From Asticcacaulis excentricus (GTDB taxonomy: Bacteria > Pseudomonadota > Alphaproteobacteria > Caulobacterales > Caulobacteraceae): a stretch of 64,000 nucleotides of DNA. Below, piece by piece: positions 33,199 to 41,465 of the stretch. The stretch lies in the NCBI RefSeq assembly GCF_003966695.1, contig NZ_AP018827.1, forward strand, positions 1,364,001-1,428,000. The letters run 5' to 3'. The notes beneath the pieces are model-generated. The model saw nothing but the letters and a program-made list of their open reading frames with translations, was not told where the DNA came from and searched no databases. Position 1 is the first letter of the stretch. The number at the start of each line of letters is the position of its first letter. Both the position numbers and the translations under genes were made by a program.

Positions 33199-34629
33199 TT
33201 ACGACTTCTTCCACAGGCTTTCAATCGCCTCAAGGGTCCGGCCCTTGGTTTCCGGCACGAACTTCCACACGAAGACCGCTGCCAGCACCGAGAAGGCCGC
33301 ATAGATGTAGTAGTTGAGGCCGTGGTTGAAGGTGGCGTTCAGCGTGCTGTCGCCATCAATCACCTTGAATGACCAGGTGACGATGTAGTTCGAAATCCAC
33401 TGGGCCGCCACGGCGATGGCCATGGCCTTGCCCTTGATGGAGTTGGGGAACATTTCGGCCAGCAGCACCCACACGACCGGGCCCCACGACAGGGCGAAAC
33501 CGGCGATGTACAGCATAGCGGCGTACAGCAGCAGCGTGCCTTCCTGCTTCTGCTGGAACAGGATGCCGAGCGCGGCCATCGACACGGCCATGACCAGAGC
33601 GCCGAGGATCAGCAGCGGCTTGCGGCCCCAGTGATCGACGGTGAAGGTCGCCACCAGCGTGAACACCACATTGGCCGCACCGACCAGCACGGTCTGGAAC
33701 AGGGCCTGATCGGTGCCCGACCCGATATTCTTGAACATCAGCGGCGCGTAATAGAGCACGGCATTGATACCGACGAACTGCTGGAACACCGACAGCAGCA
33801 CACCGACCACGACGACACCGACGCCGAACGAGAACAGCTTGCCCGAATGTTCGCTGAGCGAGCCGCGGATTTCGTCCATGGTCGCCTGCGCTTCCTGCGG
33901 GTCGTTCAACTCGCTGAGCAGCTTGCGCGCCTTGTCTTCCTTCTGCTTCATCACGTACCAGCGCGGCGTGTCGGGCATCAGGAAGGCCGCCAGGAAGAAC
34001 AGGGCCGCCGGAATACCCGCCGAAGCCAGCATGTAGCGCCAGCCGGTCGAAAGCACCCACTCGTCCGTGCCGGATTCGGCGATCTTCAGATTGACGAAAT
34101 AGACCAGCAGCATACCGCCGACGATGGCGATTTGCTGAAAGGTAATCAGCAGGCCACGCTGCTTCGCCGGGGCGATTTCTGCGATGTACAGCGGCGAAAT
34201 CAGCGACGCCATGCCGATGGCGACCCCGCCGATAAAGCGGTAGATCATGAACGGCGTCAGGCCCTCAACCCCCAGCCCCCCGATCGGTGCCAGACCCAGT
34301 TCCGGATAGCCCGACAGGATCGACGAGGCGAAGAACAGAAACGCGGCAATCAGCATCCCGGCGCGACGGCCAAGCGAGGTGGACAGCGGCCCGGCGATCA
34401 GCGAGCCCAGCACGCAGCCCAGAAGTGCAATGCCAATGGCCGTACCGGCCAGAGAGTTGCGCGCCACCTCGGTGAGGTCGGTACGCGGCGTGACGAAGTT
34501 ATGGACGATGGCTTCTTCGGCGCCGGAAATCACGGCGGTGTCGTAGCCGAACAGGAGGCCGCCCAGAGCCGCGCCGATGGCGAGCCCCATGACCAGCCCC
34601 ATATTCACTTTTCCAAGTGATGAGGACAT
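33199..34629 (-). CDS. xylE: Sugar porter MFS transporter, XylE-like D-xylose/proton symporter
   Basis: 476 residues, twelve transmembrane helices. The sugar porter marks are GGLLFGYDTAVISGA in helix 1, GRRAG, RFIGGVAIGMASLISPLYIAEIAP, the FQQFVGINAVLYYAP segment (QQ..GIN, xylose-contacting in E. coli XylE), DHWGRKPLL and the end PETKGRTLEAIE. AGGGAAGGG precedes the ATG. It lies downstream of xylD but has its own likely operator at 34862, so it may form a separate unit. Confidence 0.9.
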   Translation of the reverse strand: MSSSLGKVNMGLVMGLAIGAALGGLLFGYDTAVISGAEEAIVHNFVTPRTDLTEVARNSLAGTAIGIALLGCVLGSLIAGPLSTSLGRRAGMLIAAFLFFASSILSGYPELGLAPIGGLGVEGLTPFMIYRFIGGVAIGMASLISPLYIAEIAPAKQRGLLITFQQIAIVGGMLLVYFVNLKIAESGTDEWVLSTGWRYMLASAGIPAALFFLAAFLMPDTPRWYVMKQKEDKARKLLSELNDPQEAQATMDEIRGSLSEHSGKLFSFGVGVVVVGVLLSVFQQFVGINAVLYYAPLMFKNIGSGTDQALFQTVLVGAANVVFTLVATFTVDHWGRKPLLILGALVMAVSMAALGILFQQKQEGTLLLYAAMLYIAGFALSWGPVVWVLLAEMFPNSIKGKAMAIAVAAQWISNYIVTWSFKVIDGDSTLNATFNHGLNYYIYAAFSVLAAVFVWKFVPETKGRTLEAIESLWKKS

Positions 34630-34861
34630 TCAATTTTCCCTTCCCTGAGTGCAATCGAAGGATTGCAGACGTGTGACGCCTTCCGCTCTCTGGTCCCTGT
34701 GTATCGTTGGTGGTCGGGTGTGGCGGATAGGCGTAATGAAACTGAACCGCGCGCAGCGACTCGTAAAGGCCGCTCTCTCAAAAAGTGAGACAGGGTCTTG
34801 GCGCACCGCGCCGCGGGCGTAGTTAATGTGCCTTAAATTTTCAGTCTGGCAAGCAAAAAGC

Positions 34862-34875
34862 TGATAGCGCTACCA
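34862..34875. promoter_or_regulatory. Candidate XylR operator upstream of xylE
   Basis: TGATAGCGCTACCA is a LacI-type palindrome centred on GCGC. Almost the same sequence (TGATACCGCTACCA) occurs at 40016 in front of xylX. It lies about 235 bases upstream of the xylE start. Confidence 0.65.
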
Positions 34876-34902
34876 TGCTTGGGCCGAATTCTACCGCAAA
34901 AA

Positions 34903-34949
34903 TGCTGCGCAACATCCCTCCTCCCTGTTGCGCAGCAACAGGGAGGAGG
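34903..34949 (-). promoter_or_regulatory. Mutually exclusive hairpins in the xylD-xylE gap
   Basis: Stem A pairs TGCTGCGCAACA (34903-34914) with TGTTGCGCAGCA (34926-34937), 12 perfect pairs. Stem B pairs CCTCCTCCCTGTTGC (34917-34931) with GCAACAGGGAGGAGG (34935-34949), 15 perfect pairs. They share bases 34926-34937, so only one can form at a time. Confidence 0.6.
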
Positions 34950-34960
34950 TTGCGGTTATA

Positions 34961-34990
34961 GCGGAATGATTTCTCTTGGAATCATTCCGC
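34961..34990. repeat. Perfect hairpin in the xylD-xylE gap
   Basis: GCGGAATGATT and AATCATTCCGC form an 11-bp perfect stem with an 8-base loop. A GCCGCC/GGCGGC stem follows at 34995-35011. The rest of the 460-base gap holds no gene. Confidence 0.6.
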
Positions 34991-35058
34991 TCAAGCCGCC
35001 ATTGAGGCGGCGGCCAAGGTGGCGCGAGCCACCGCCCGGCGAGGGGCAAGCAGAAATC

Positions 35059-35093
35059 CTGATCATGATGTTTTATCAAAACATCATGATCAG
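35059..35093 (-). terminator. Perfect 16-bp stem-loop at the xylD stop codon
   Basis: CTGATCATGATGTTTT pairs with AAAACATCATGATCAG around an ATC loop. The stop codon of xylD is inside the stem. There is no T tract behind it on the minus strand, so it may protect or define the mRNA end. Confidence 0.6.
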
Positions 35094-36874
35094 TGGTTAT
35101 GCCGCGGCATCTTGTCGGCAATCTTCGTGTATTTCAGCGCCGGTTCCATCACCGCGCCCGTGTGCAGTTGCCCCACGGTCTGGCGATAGATTTCCTGCCA
35201 CATGGTCATGGACTCCGGATAGGCCGGGACACCGTCGGCCTTGCGCTTTTCGATCTCTTCGGCGGAGACCAGCATGTCGCAGGCCCCCGTATTGATGTCG
35301 ATGCGGATGGTATCGCCAGTGCGCAGCCAGGCCAGCCCGCCACCCACCGCGCTTTCGGGCGAGGCGTTGAGGATGGAAGGCGAATCCGCCGTCCCCGACT
35401 GACGCCCGTCGCCGATGGTTGGCAGCGAGGTGATGCCCTTTTTCAACAGCGCGTCGGGCGGCTGCATATTGACCACTTCGGCCGACCCCGGCCAGCCGAC
35501 CGGGCCGGAGCCACGGATGACCAGAATACAGTGCGCGTCAATATTCAGCGCCGGGTCGTTGATGCGCTCGTGATAGCCGGTCGAGCCATCAAAGACGATG
35601 GCGCGGCCTTCGAACACGCCTTCGCGGCCGGGTTCGGACAGGTAGCGCTGACGGAATTCGGGCGAAATCACGCTCGTCTTCATGATGGCGAAGTCGAACA
35701 GATTGCCCTTGAGCACCAGGAAGCCCGCCCGCTCCATCAGCGGCTCGGCCACGGTGCGGATCATTTCGCGGTCGCGGGTTTCGCGGCCTTCGACATTTTC
35801 GGCAATCGTCTTGCCGGTAATCGTCGCCGCCGTGCCGTCCAGCATCCCGGCCTTCAACAGCTCGACATGGATAGCCGGGACGCCGCCCGCGCGGTGGAAA
35901 CGCTCACCCAGATACTTGCCCGCCGGCTGCATGTTGAGGATCAGCGGGATGTCATAGGCCGCCATCCAGTCTTCCGGCGTCAGCTCGACCCCGGCGTGGC
36001 GCGCCATGGCCACGATGTGCGGCTGGGCATTGGTCGAACCACCCAGCGCCGCCACCGCCGCAATGGCGTTGAGGAAAGAGGCCTTGGTCAGGATTTTTGA
36101 GGGTTTAAGGTCCTCATAGGCCATTTCGACGATGCGGCGGCCCGTCTCATAGGCCATCTGCCCACGCTCCCGATAGGGTGCCGGAATGGCCGAGCAGCCG
36201 GGCAGCGACAGGCCCAGTGTTTCGGCCACGGCATTCATGGTCGAGGCTGTGCCCATGGTGTTGCAATGCCCCGCCGACGGGGCCGAGGCACAGGCGGCTT
36301 CGAGGAATTCGTCTTCGGTGATTTCACCGGCGGCCAGCTTGCGGCGTGAGCGCCAGATGACGGTGCCGGAACCGACCAGATCGCCGTCGTGCCAGCCATC
36401 CAGCATCGGCCCGCCCGACAGCACAATGGCCGGAATATCAACGGCCGTGGCGGCCATAATGCCCGCCGGCGTGGTCTTGTCGCATCCGGTCGTCAGCACC
36501 ACCGCATCGAGCGGATAGCCGTGCAGGATTTCCACCAGCGTCATGAAGCTGAGGTTGCGATCGACGGCAGCCGTCGGACGGCGACAGTTTTCAAAGATGG
36601 GGTGGCAGGGAAATTCCATGCAGATGCCGCCCGCATCGCGGATGCCTTCGCGCACGCGCTGGGCCAGATCGAGGTGGATGCGGTTGCACGGGCTGAGGTC
36701 CGACCCCGATTGCGCGATACCGATAATGGGCCGCCCCGACCGCAGTTCCTGCGGCGTGATGCCATAGTTCATGAAGCGCTCCAGATAGAGCGCCGCCATG
36801 TCGATATGGCCGGGGGCTTCGAACCATTCCTGCGAACGGAAACGGCCATTGGGGGTCGCGGGTTTACGGCTCAT
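35090..36874 (-). CDS. xylD: D-xylonate dehydratase
   Basis: 594 residues, IlvD/Edd family with an Fe-S cluster. Key places: FENCRRPTAAVDRN (Cys ligand region), TTGCDKTTPAGIMAA with the second cluster Cys, APSAGHCNTMGTASTMNA with the third, GGSTNAQPHIVAMARHAG, and the C-terminal GSAEVVNMQPPDALLKKG. It converts D-xylonate to 2-keto-3-deoxy-D-xylonate. Length and motifs match Caulobacter XylD. GAGGGCAA precedes the ATG. xylC starts 10 bases upstream on the same strand. Confidence 0.93.
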   Translation of the reverse strand: MSRKPATPNGRFRSQEWFEAPGHIDMAALYLERFMNYGITPQELRSGRPIIGIAQSGSDLSPCNRIHLDLAQRVREGIRDAGGICMEFPCHPIFENCRRPTAAVDRNLSFMTLVEILHGYPLDAVVLTTGCDKTTPAGIMAATAVDIPAIVLSGGPMLDGWHDGDLVGSGTVIWRSRRKLAAGEITEDEFLEAACASAPSAGHCNTMGTASTMNAVAETLGLSLPGCSAIPAPYRERGQMAYETGRRIVEMAYEDLKPSKILTKASFLNAIAAVAALGGSTNAQPHIVAMARHAGVELTPEDWMAAYDIPLILNMQPAGKYLGERFHRAGGVPAIHVELLKAGMLDGTAATITGKTIAENVEGRETRDREMIRTVAEPLMERAGFLVLKGNLFDFAIMKTSVISPEFRQRYLSEPGREGVFEGRAIVFDGSTGYHERINDPALNIDAHCILVIRGSGPVGWPGSAEVVNMQPPDALLKKGITSLPTIGDGRQSGTADSPSILNASPESAVGGGLAWLRTGDTIRIDINTGACDMLVSAEEIEKRKADGVPAYPESMTMWQEIYRQTVGQLHTGAVMEPALKYTKIADKMPRHNH

Positions 36875-36883
36875 GGATTGCCC

Positions 36884-37795
36884 TCAGAGGAAGTTTATTT
36901 CGTTTTGCGGCTGACCCGCTACGTCGCTGCGGAAGTTGAACAGACCACCCGCCAGCGGCTGCGATTTCAGATCATCGGCGCTCAAGCCCTTGGCGGCGGT
37001 CGTCGCATAGACGGTTTTCAGGTCGCGGCCGCCAAAGGCGATCTTCGTGACGTTCGACACCGGTAGATCGACCTTGCGGATCAGAGTCCCATCCGGCGCA
37101 TAGACATGCACGCCCCAGCCGAAGAACAGCCCGACCCACACCTGACCCTGGCTATCGACGATCGGGCCGTCCATATAGCCTTCGCCGTGCGCGCCGGTTT
37201 TGCCCCCGATTTTGCCCATGGCGTCCAGTTGCGCGAACAGGCGCTTGTTATGGATGTCGCCGTGGTCGTCGAGATCGAAGGCATAGATGTGCTTTTTCAG
37301 CGTGTCGTTGTGATAGAGGGTCTTACCGTCGGGGCTGACCGCCGGGCCATTGGTGATGACATAGTCGTCGTCCATAACTTTCAGACCTCGCGCATCGTAG
37401 CGGTAGAGGCGACCGGTGGGCTTTTCCTCATCATCGTCCATCGAGCCGAACCACAGGCGGCCCTTGGCATCGACAAAGCCGTCATTGAGACGGTTGGTCG
37501 GCAGGCCCGGTTCAACATGGCTCAGCAGGGTAAAGGTGCCGGTTTTGGGGGCGAAATCGTAGAGGCCCGTCTTGCAGCCGACGACAAAGCCGCCGCGTGT
37601 TTTGGGAGCGAGGAAGCCCGGCTCGGACGGGGCGAGGAAGGACTGATGCGAACCGATGTCGGGATCATAGCGGTGGACGCGCTTTTGTTTGATATCGACG
37701 AACCACAGGGCGTGATCGCGCGCCGACCATACGGGCCCTTCGCCCAGCGTGGCCTTGAGGTCGAGAACACAGGTGGGGTGGAAGAGCTGGGTCAT
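36884..37795 (-). CDS. xylC: Xylono-lactonase (SMP-30/gluconolactonase family)
   Basis: 303 residues from ATG 37795 (GGGAGA upstream); a longer frame to 37960 is out of keeping with the family. A six-bladed propeller with the typical ATLGEGPVW opening (metal Glu), TNRLNDGFVDAKGRLWFGSMD (Asn/Asp ligands) and NGPAVSPDGKTLYHNDT (Asp). It opens xylono-lactone to xylonate. A strong hairpin separates it from xylB. Confidence 0.9.
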   Translation of the reverse strand: MTQLFHPTCVLDLKATLGEGPVWSARDHALWFVDIKQKRVHRYDPDIGSHQSFLAPSEPGFLAPKTRGGFVVGCKTGLYDFAPKTGTFTLLSHVEPGLPTNRLNDGFVDAKGRLWFGSMDDDEEKPTGRLYRYDARGLKVMDDDYVITNGPAVSPDGKTLYHNDTLKKHIYAFDLDDHGDIHNKRLFAQLDAMGKIGGKTGAHGEGYMDGPIVDSQGQVWVGLFFGWGVHVYAPDGTLIRKVDLPVSNVTKIAFGGRDLKTVYATTAAKGLSADDLKSQPLAGGLFNFRSDVAGQPQNEINFL

Positions 37796-37807
37796 CTGTA
37801 TCTCCCG

Positions 37808-37841
37808 CCTCCCCTGCAAGCCCTTGGGCTTGCAGGGGAGG
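37808..37841 (-). promoter_or_regulatory. Perfect 16-bp hairpin between xylB and xylC
   Basis: CCTCCCCTGCAAGCCC and GGGCTTGCAGGGGAGG pair completely around a TT centre. It lies between the xylB stop (37851) and the xylC ribosome site (about 37802-37806), where it could adjust xylC expression or mark an RNA processing point. Confidence 0.6.
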
Positions 37842-37850
37842 TGAATTCGC

Positions 37851-38600
37851 TTATCGCCAACCGGCGTCGATCCAGTAGCCGTGGCCGGTGCACAGGGCCG
37901 CGTCGTCAGAAGCGAGGAACAGGGCCAGAGAGGCCACGTGCTGCGGCTCGATACGGCCATCGAGGCACTGGGCTTCGACGATCTGACGCTCGCCTTCGGG
38001 CGTGTACCACTTCATCTGGCGCGGCGTTTTGACATTGCCGGGGATGATGGTGGTGACGCGGATATTGTCGCGGCCCAGTTCGCGGGCCAGAGCGCGCGTC
38101 ATGCCTTCGATACCGGCCTTGGCCGTTTCATAGAGCGTCAGGTCGGGCAGACCGAGGTGCCAAGAGATCGAGCCGAAATTGATGATGGCCCCGCCGCCCG
38201 CCGCCTTCATGCCCGGCGCAATGGCGCGGGTAACCATCAGCATATGCTTGAGGTTGACGCCGATATTCTTGTCGAAAAATTCCGACGTGATTTCCGCCAG
38301 CGAATGACGGTCGTCGCGCGCCGCATTGTTGAGTAGGATGGTCACCGGACCGTCCGCCTGAATGGTGGCCAGCACCTTTTCCAGCGCCGGCGTATCGGTC
38401 AGATCGCACTGATGAAACACAGGCGCGACGCCCAGAACACCGGTGTCAATGGTGGCGGAGACTTCATCGACCAGGTCGATGAAGTGCACCTTCGCCCCTT
38501 GATTGACGAAGGCCTTGACCAGCCCTCCGCCGATACCCGACCCCCCGCCGGTGATGAGAACCTTACGCCCTTTCAGGCTCGGATAGATGGCAGACGACAT
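37851..38600 (-). CDS. xylB: D-xylose 1-dehydrogenase (SDR)
   Basis: 249 residues from MSSAIYPSLKG (ATG 38600), nearly the length of Caulobacter XylB (248). SDR marks: LITGGGSGIGGGL, NNAARDDRH, GGGAIINFGSISWHLGL with the active Ser, LYETAKAGIEGMTRALA with Tyr and Lys, and the ending TGHGYWIDAGWR that matches the remembered Caulobacter protein. NAD-dependent oxidation of xylose to xylono-lactone. The frame extends 8 residues further upstream, but the family start is clear. Confidence 0.93.
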   Translation of the reverse strand: MSSAIYPSLKGRKVLITGGGSGIGGGLVKAFVNQGAKVHFIDLVDEVSATIDTGVLGVAPVFHQCDLTDTPALEKVLATIQADGPVTILLNNAARDDRHSLAEITSEFFDKNIGVNLKHMLMVTRAIAPGMKAAGGGAIINFGSISWHLGLPDLTLYETAKAGIEGMTRALARELGRDNIRVTTIIPGNVKTPRQMKWYTPEGERQIVEAQCLDGRIEPQHVASLALFLASDDAALCTGHGYWIDAGWR

Positions 38601-38687
38601 GTCTTCAGAACTTTCTACAAACAAACACCAAGGGGCACCCGGAAACGGTTTCTGCGTTTCTTATAAAGGATGCACGTTTAATTACAT

Positions 38688-39863
38688 CTAGGCCGCATCG
38701 GCCTTGGCCGTTTCGACCTTCAGCAGACCCCGCGAGACGAGGTTCTGCATCAGGGCGACGATACCAAAGGTCCAGGCGCGTGCGTCTTTTGAGGTGGTGA
38801 CGCGGTTTTCCAGCGTACCGAGCTTTGGCGAAGTGACGGTGACGATGTCGCCGACCTTGTGCGTGAAGCCGCGACCCGGCGTGTCGCGGTCCTGCGTCGG
38901 GGCAAACAGCGTGCCCAGCATCAGGACGAAACCGTCGGGATAGTGGTGCTCGCTCAGCGCCTGACGGATCAGCTCCAGCGGATCACGGCTGATCTGATCC
39001 ATCGAGGAACGGCCTTCCAGCACATAGCCTTCCGGCCCGTCGATGCGCAGATCGAGCACGGCGGAACGCACATCCTCAATCGTGAAGCCTTCGTCGAACA
39101 GGCGAATGAACGGCCCCAGCGCGCACGAGGCGTTGTTGTCCTTGGCCTTGCCCAGCAGGAGCGCCGAGCGGCCTTCGAAGCAGCGCAGATTGACGTCGTT
39201 ACCGAGCGTCGCCCCCAGCGCGCGACCCTTCGGATCGACGACCATCACCACTTCGGGCTCAGGGTTGTTCCATGTCGAGTCGGAGCGCACGCCGACCTCT
39301 TCGCCCCAGCCCACCGACGACAGGACCGGCGATTTGGTGAAGACTTCGGCGTCAGGACCGATGGCGACTTCGAGATATTGCGACCACAGGCCGTCGGCGA
39401 TCAGCGCCTCTTTCAACTTGGCCGCCGCTTCGGTCCCCGGCACGACCGAGCGGATATCGCCGCCGACGCGGGCGGCCAGATCATCGCGAATGGCCTGCGC
39501 CTTGTTATAATCGCCGCGCGCGCGTTCTTCGATGACGCGCTCGACCGCCGACACGGCAAAGGTGACGCCCGCCGCCTTGACCACCTGAAGGTCGATGGGC
39601 GACAGCAGGGTCGATTTCCCTTCCCACGCCTTCTGGAAGGCAAAGTCTTCCAGCTTGCCAAGGCTCTTGCCGCCAGCGGGGACGCCCTTTTCCGGCCAGT
39701 TCGCCAGAAGCTGCGCCACGGTCGGGGCCACCGCGCTCATGTCGAACACCTCGCCCCCCTTGACCAGAACCGGGGTCGGGCCTTCGGGCAGAAGGATGCG
39801 GCCCACCAGCGTGGCCTCACGCCAATCTACCGGAAGCATGGCGGCGGGGAGGAAATCGGTCAT
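38688..39863 (-). CDS. xylX: 2-keto-3-deoxy-D-xylonate dehydratase (FAH superfamily)
   Basis: 391 residues. The N-terminus DWREATLVGRILLPEGPTPVLVKGG matches remembered Caulobacter XylX. The fumarylacetoacetase-like core shows FAVSAVERVIEERARGD, GVRSDSTWNNPEPEVVMVVDPKGR (metal Glu region) and GNDVNLRCFEGRS. It converts 2-keto-3-deoxy-xylonate to alpha-ketoglutarate semialdehyde. The gene encoding the next enzyme (xylA-type semialdehyde dehydrogenase), adjacent in Caulobacter, is absent here. A XylR-type operator lies about 150 bases upstream. Confidence 0.92.
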   Translation of the reverse strand: MTDFLPAAMLPVDWREATLVGRILLPEGPTPVLVKGGEVFDMSAVAPTVAQLLANWPEKGVPAGGKSLGKLEDFAFQKAWEGKSTLLSPIDLQVVKAAGVTFAVSAVERVIEERARGDYNKAQAIRDDLAARVGGDIRSVVPGTEAAAKLKEALIADGLWSQYLEVAIGPDAEVFTKSPVLSSVGWGEEVGVRSDSTWNNPEPEVVMVVDPKGRALGATLGNDVNLRCFEGRSALLLGKAKDNNASCALGPFIRLFDEGFTIEDVRSAVLDLRIDGPEGYVLEGRSSMDQISRDPLELIRQALSEHHYPDGFVLMLGTLFAPTQDRDTPGRGFTHKVGDIVTVTSPKLGTLENRVTTSKDARAWTFGIVALMQNLVSRGLLKVETAKADAA

Positions 39864-39936
39864 GGTGACGCACCTTTGCTTTTACGAATCGTCCGGACAG
39901 CCGGAAAGAAGGGACTCTGCTCAACCTGTAGCGTCC

Positions 39937-39963
39937 GGCCACTAACCACCGGACTTTTTTGTA
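39937..39963. promoter_or_regulatory. Hairpin with T6 in the xylX leader
   Basis: GTCCGG and CCGGAC bracket an 11-base loop, followed on the plus strand by TTTTTT. On the minus strand it falls in the presumed 5' leader of xylX. It could block transcription coming from the left or act as a leader structure; the sequence does not decide which. Confidence 0.4.
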
Positions 39964-40015
39964 TTTTTTTCCACACGGCCTCGCGCGCAACCGTGGTTAC
40001 GCGGTTAAGCTGTTA

Positions 40016-40029
40016 TGATACCGCTACCA
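40016..40029. promoter_or_regulatory. Candidate XylR operator upstream of xylX
   Basis: TGATACCGCTACCA matches the site at 34862 at 13 of 14 positions and has the TGRTANCGNTAYCA shape of LacI-family sites. It lies between xylR and xylX. Confidence 0.65.
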
Positions 40030-40090
40030 TTTCCAGCAGAAGTAGTCACTTGTCAAGAGGCGACACCCTTCGGGTTACATTTTTCGGCCC

Positions 40091-41152
40091 TCAGTCCGTC
40101 GCGTCTTCGCCCGGTGCCGAAGAGGACTGCCGCTCAATGATCGCGAAGTCGCGGATTTCATGCACGGGTGCATAGGGCTGACCCGAACGGCGCGTGCGAA
40201 TCTGCTCCAGCAGCATCTTCAGCCCCAGCGACGCCATGTCGGAAATCGGCTGACGCACGGTGGTCAGTTCCGGCCACACGGACGAGGCCATGGACGTATC
40301 GTCAAAGCCCACAATGGTCACATCTCTGGGCACATCGAGGCCCAGCCGGTGAGCCGAAGCCACCGCACCGGCGGCCATATCGTCGTTGGAGGCAAACAGC
40401 GCCGTCGGGCGCTCATCGCGCATCAGCAGGCTTTCGGCGGCATCGAAGCCCGAGCGATAGGTGAAATAACCCTGCCCGATCAGCTTGTCTTCCGGCGTCA
40501 GCCCGGCCTTGGTGAGGGCCGCGATGTAGCCCTCATGCCGCAACTGGCTGTAATAGGAGTTGGGGTTGCCCTTGATAAAGCCGATACGGCGGTGGCCCAG
40601 CGCGATCAGGCGCTGCGTCATGGCGAAGGCCGCCTTGAAATCGTCGATGGAGACGCTGGCCGCATCCGGCGACGGGCGCGACGTCGCCACACCGACAAAC
40701 GGCAGGCCCATCTCGCGCAGGGCCTTGGCCACGCGGGTGGAATCCGACAGAGGCGGCGGCAGGACCACGCCATCGACGCCCAGCGATTTCAGCTTGTCCA
40801 ACACATCGGCCACGCCTTCGGGGCCTTCGCAGCTTTCGATGATCAACTGACAGCCGCTTTGCGAGCTCTGGTGCAGTATGCCCAGCAGCAGTTCCGACAG
40901 GAAAGACATGGAGGGGTTGGAATAGATCAGGGCGATGCGCGACGAATCCTGAGAGGCCAGAGAGCGCGCCGCCATATTCGGCGAATAGTTCAGCGCTTCG
41001 ATAGCTTCGGCCACCTTTTTGCGCGTCTCTTCGCGGACGTTCTTCTCACCATTGATGACGCGCGACACGGTCATCGGCGACACGCCGACGTGCCGGGCCA
41101 CATCATGGATGGTGACGATGTTGCCGCCGCGACGACTGACCTTACGCGCCAA
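40091..41152 (-). CDS. xylR: LacI family xylose repressor
   Basis: About 353 residues. The N-terminal LacI helix-turn-helix reads VTIHDVARHVGVSPMTVSRVINGEKNVREETR, followed by the hinge YSPNMAARSLAS and a periplasmic-binding-protein fold with PTALFASNDDMAAGAV and TIVGFDDTSMAS. The RKVSRRGG lead matches Caulobacter XylR. The start is a non-ATG: TTG at 41152 has AAGGGG upstream; TTG at 41200 is a longer option. It should repress xylX and xylE through the TGATANCGCTACCA sites until xylose binds. Confidence 0.88.
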   Translation of the reverse strand: MARKVSRRGGNIVTIHDVARHVGVSPMTVSRVINGEKNVREETRKKVAEAIEALNYSPNMAARSLASQDSSRIALIYSNPSMSFLSELLLGILHQSSQSGCQLIIESCEGPEGVADVLDKLKSLGVDGVVLPPPLSDSTRVAKALREMGLPFVGVATSRPSPDAASVSIDDFKAAFAMTQRLIALGHRRIGFIKGNPNSYYSQLRHEGYIAALTKAGLTPEDKLIGQGYFTYRSGFDAAESLLMRDERPTALFASNDDMAAGAVASAHRLGLDVPRDVTIVGFDDTSMASSVWPELTTVRQPISDMASLGLKMLLEQIRTRRSGQPYAPVHEIRDFAIIERQSSSAPGEDATD

Positions 41153-41465
41153 TGCTTTACCCCTTGAGTGCCGCGCCCCAGGACGCTGAATCGGATACAA
41201 TCGTACAAGTGTCGCACGCTAAAGCGGCAAAGGTAAAGAGGGACAGGCGCTTTGTTTTTATTGGCAAAATAAATTGTCACTTGAAAAAAAGTAAGCGCTG
41301 TCATAAGCCTGATCGACGACCTCGACCGCAAAACAGAAGCGAGGCGAACAGGGAAGACAGCCAGATGACCGCCCCGACTCTGACAGGTGATGGCGACTCG
41401 ATCGCAGTGACCGACGCCCGAGTCATGGTAATAATTTTCAGCAAGAATCCAGTGGAGACCGCCCG

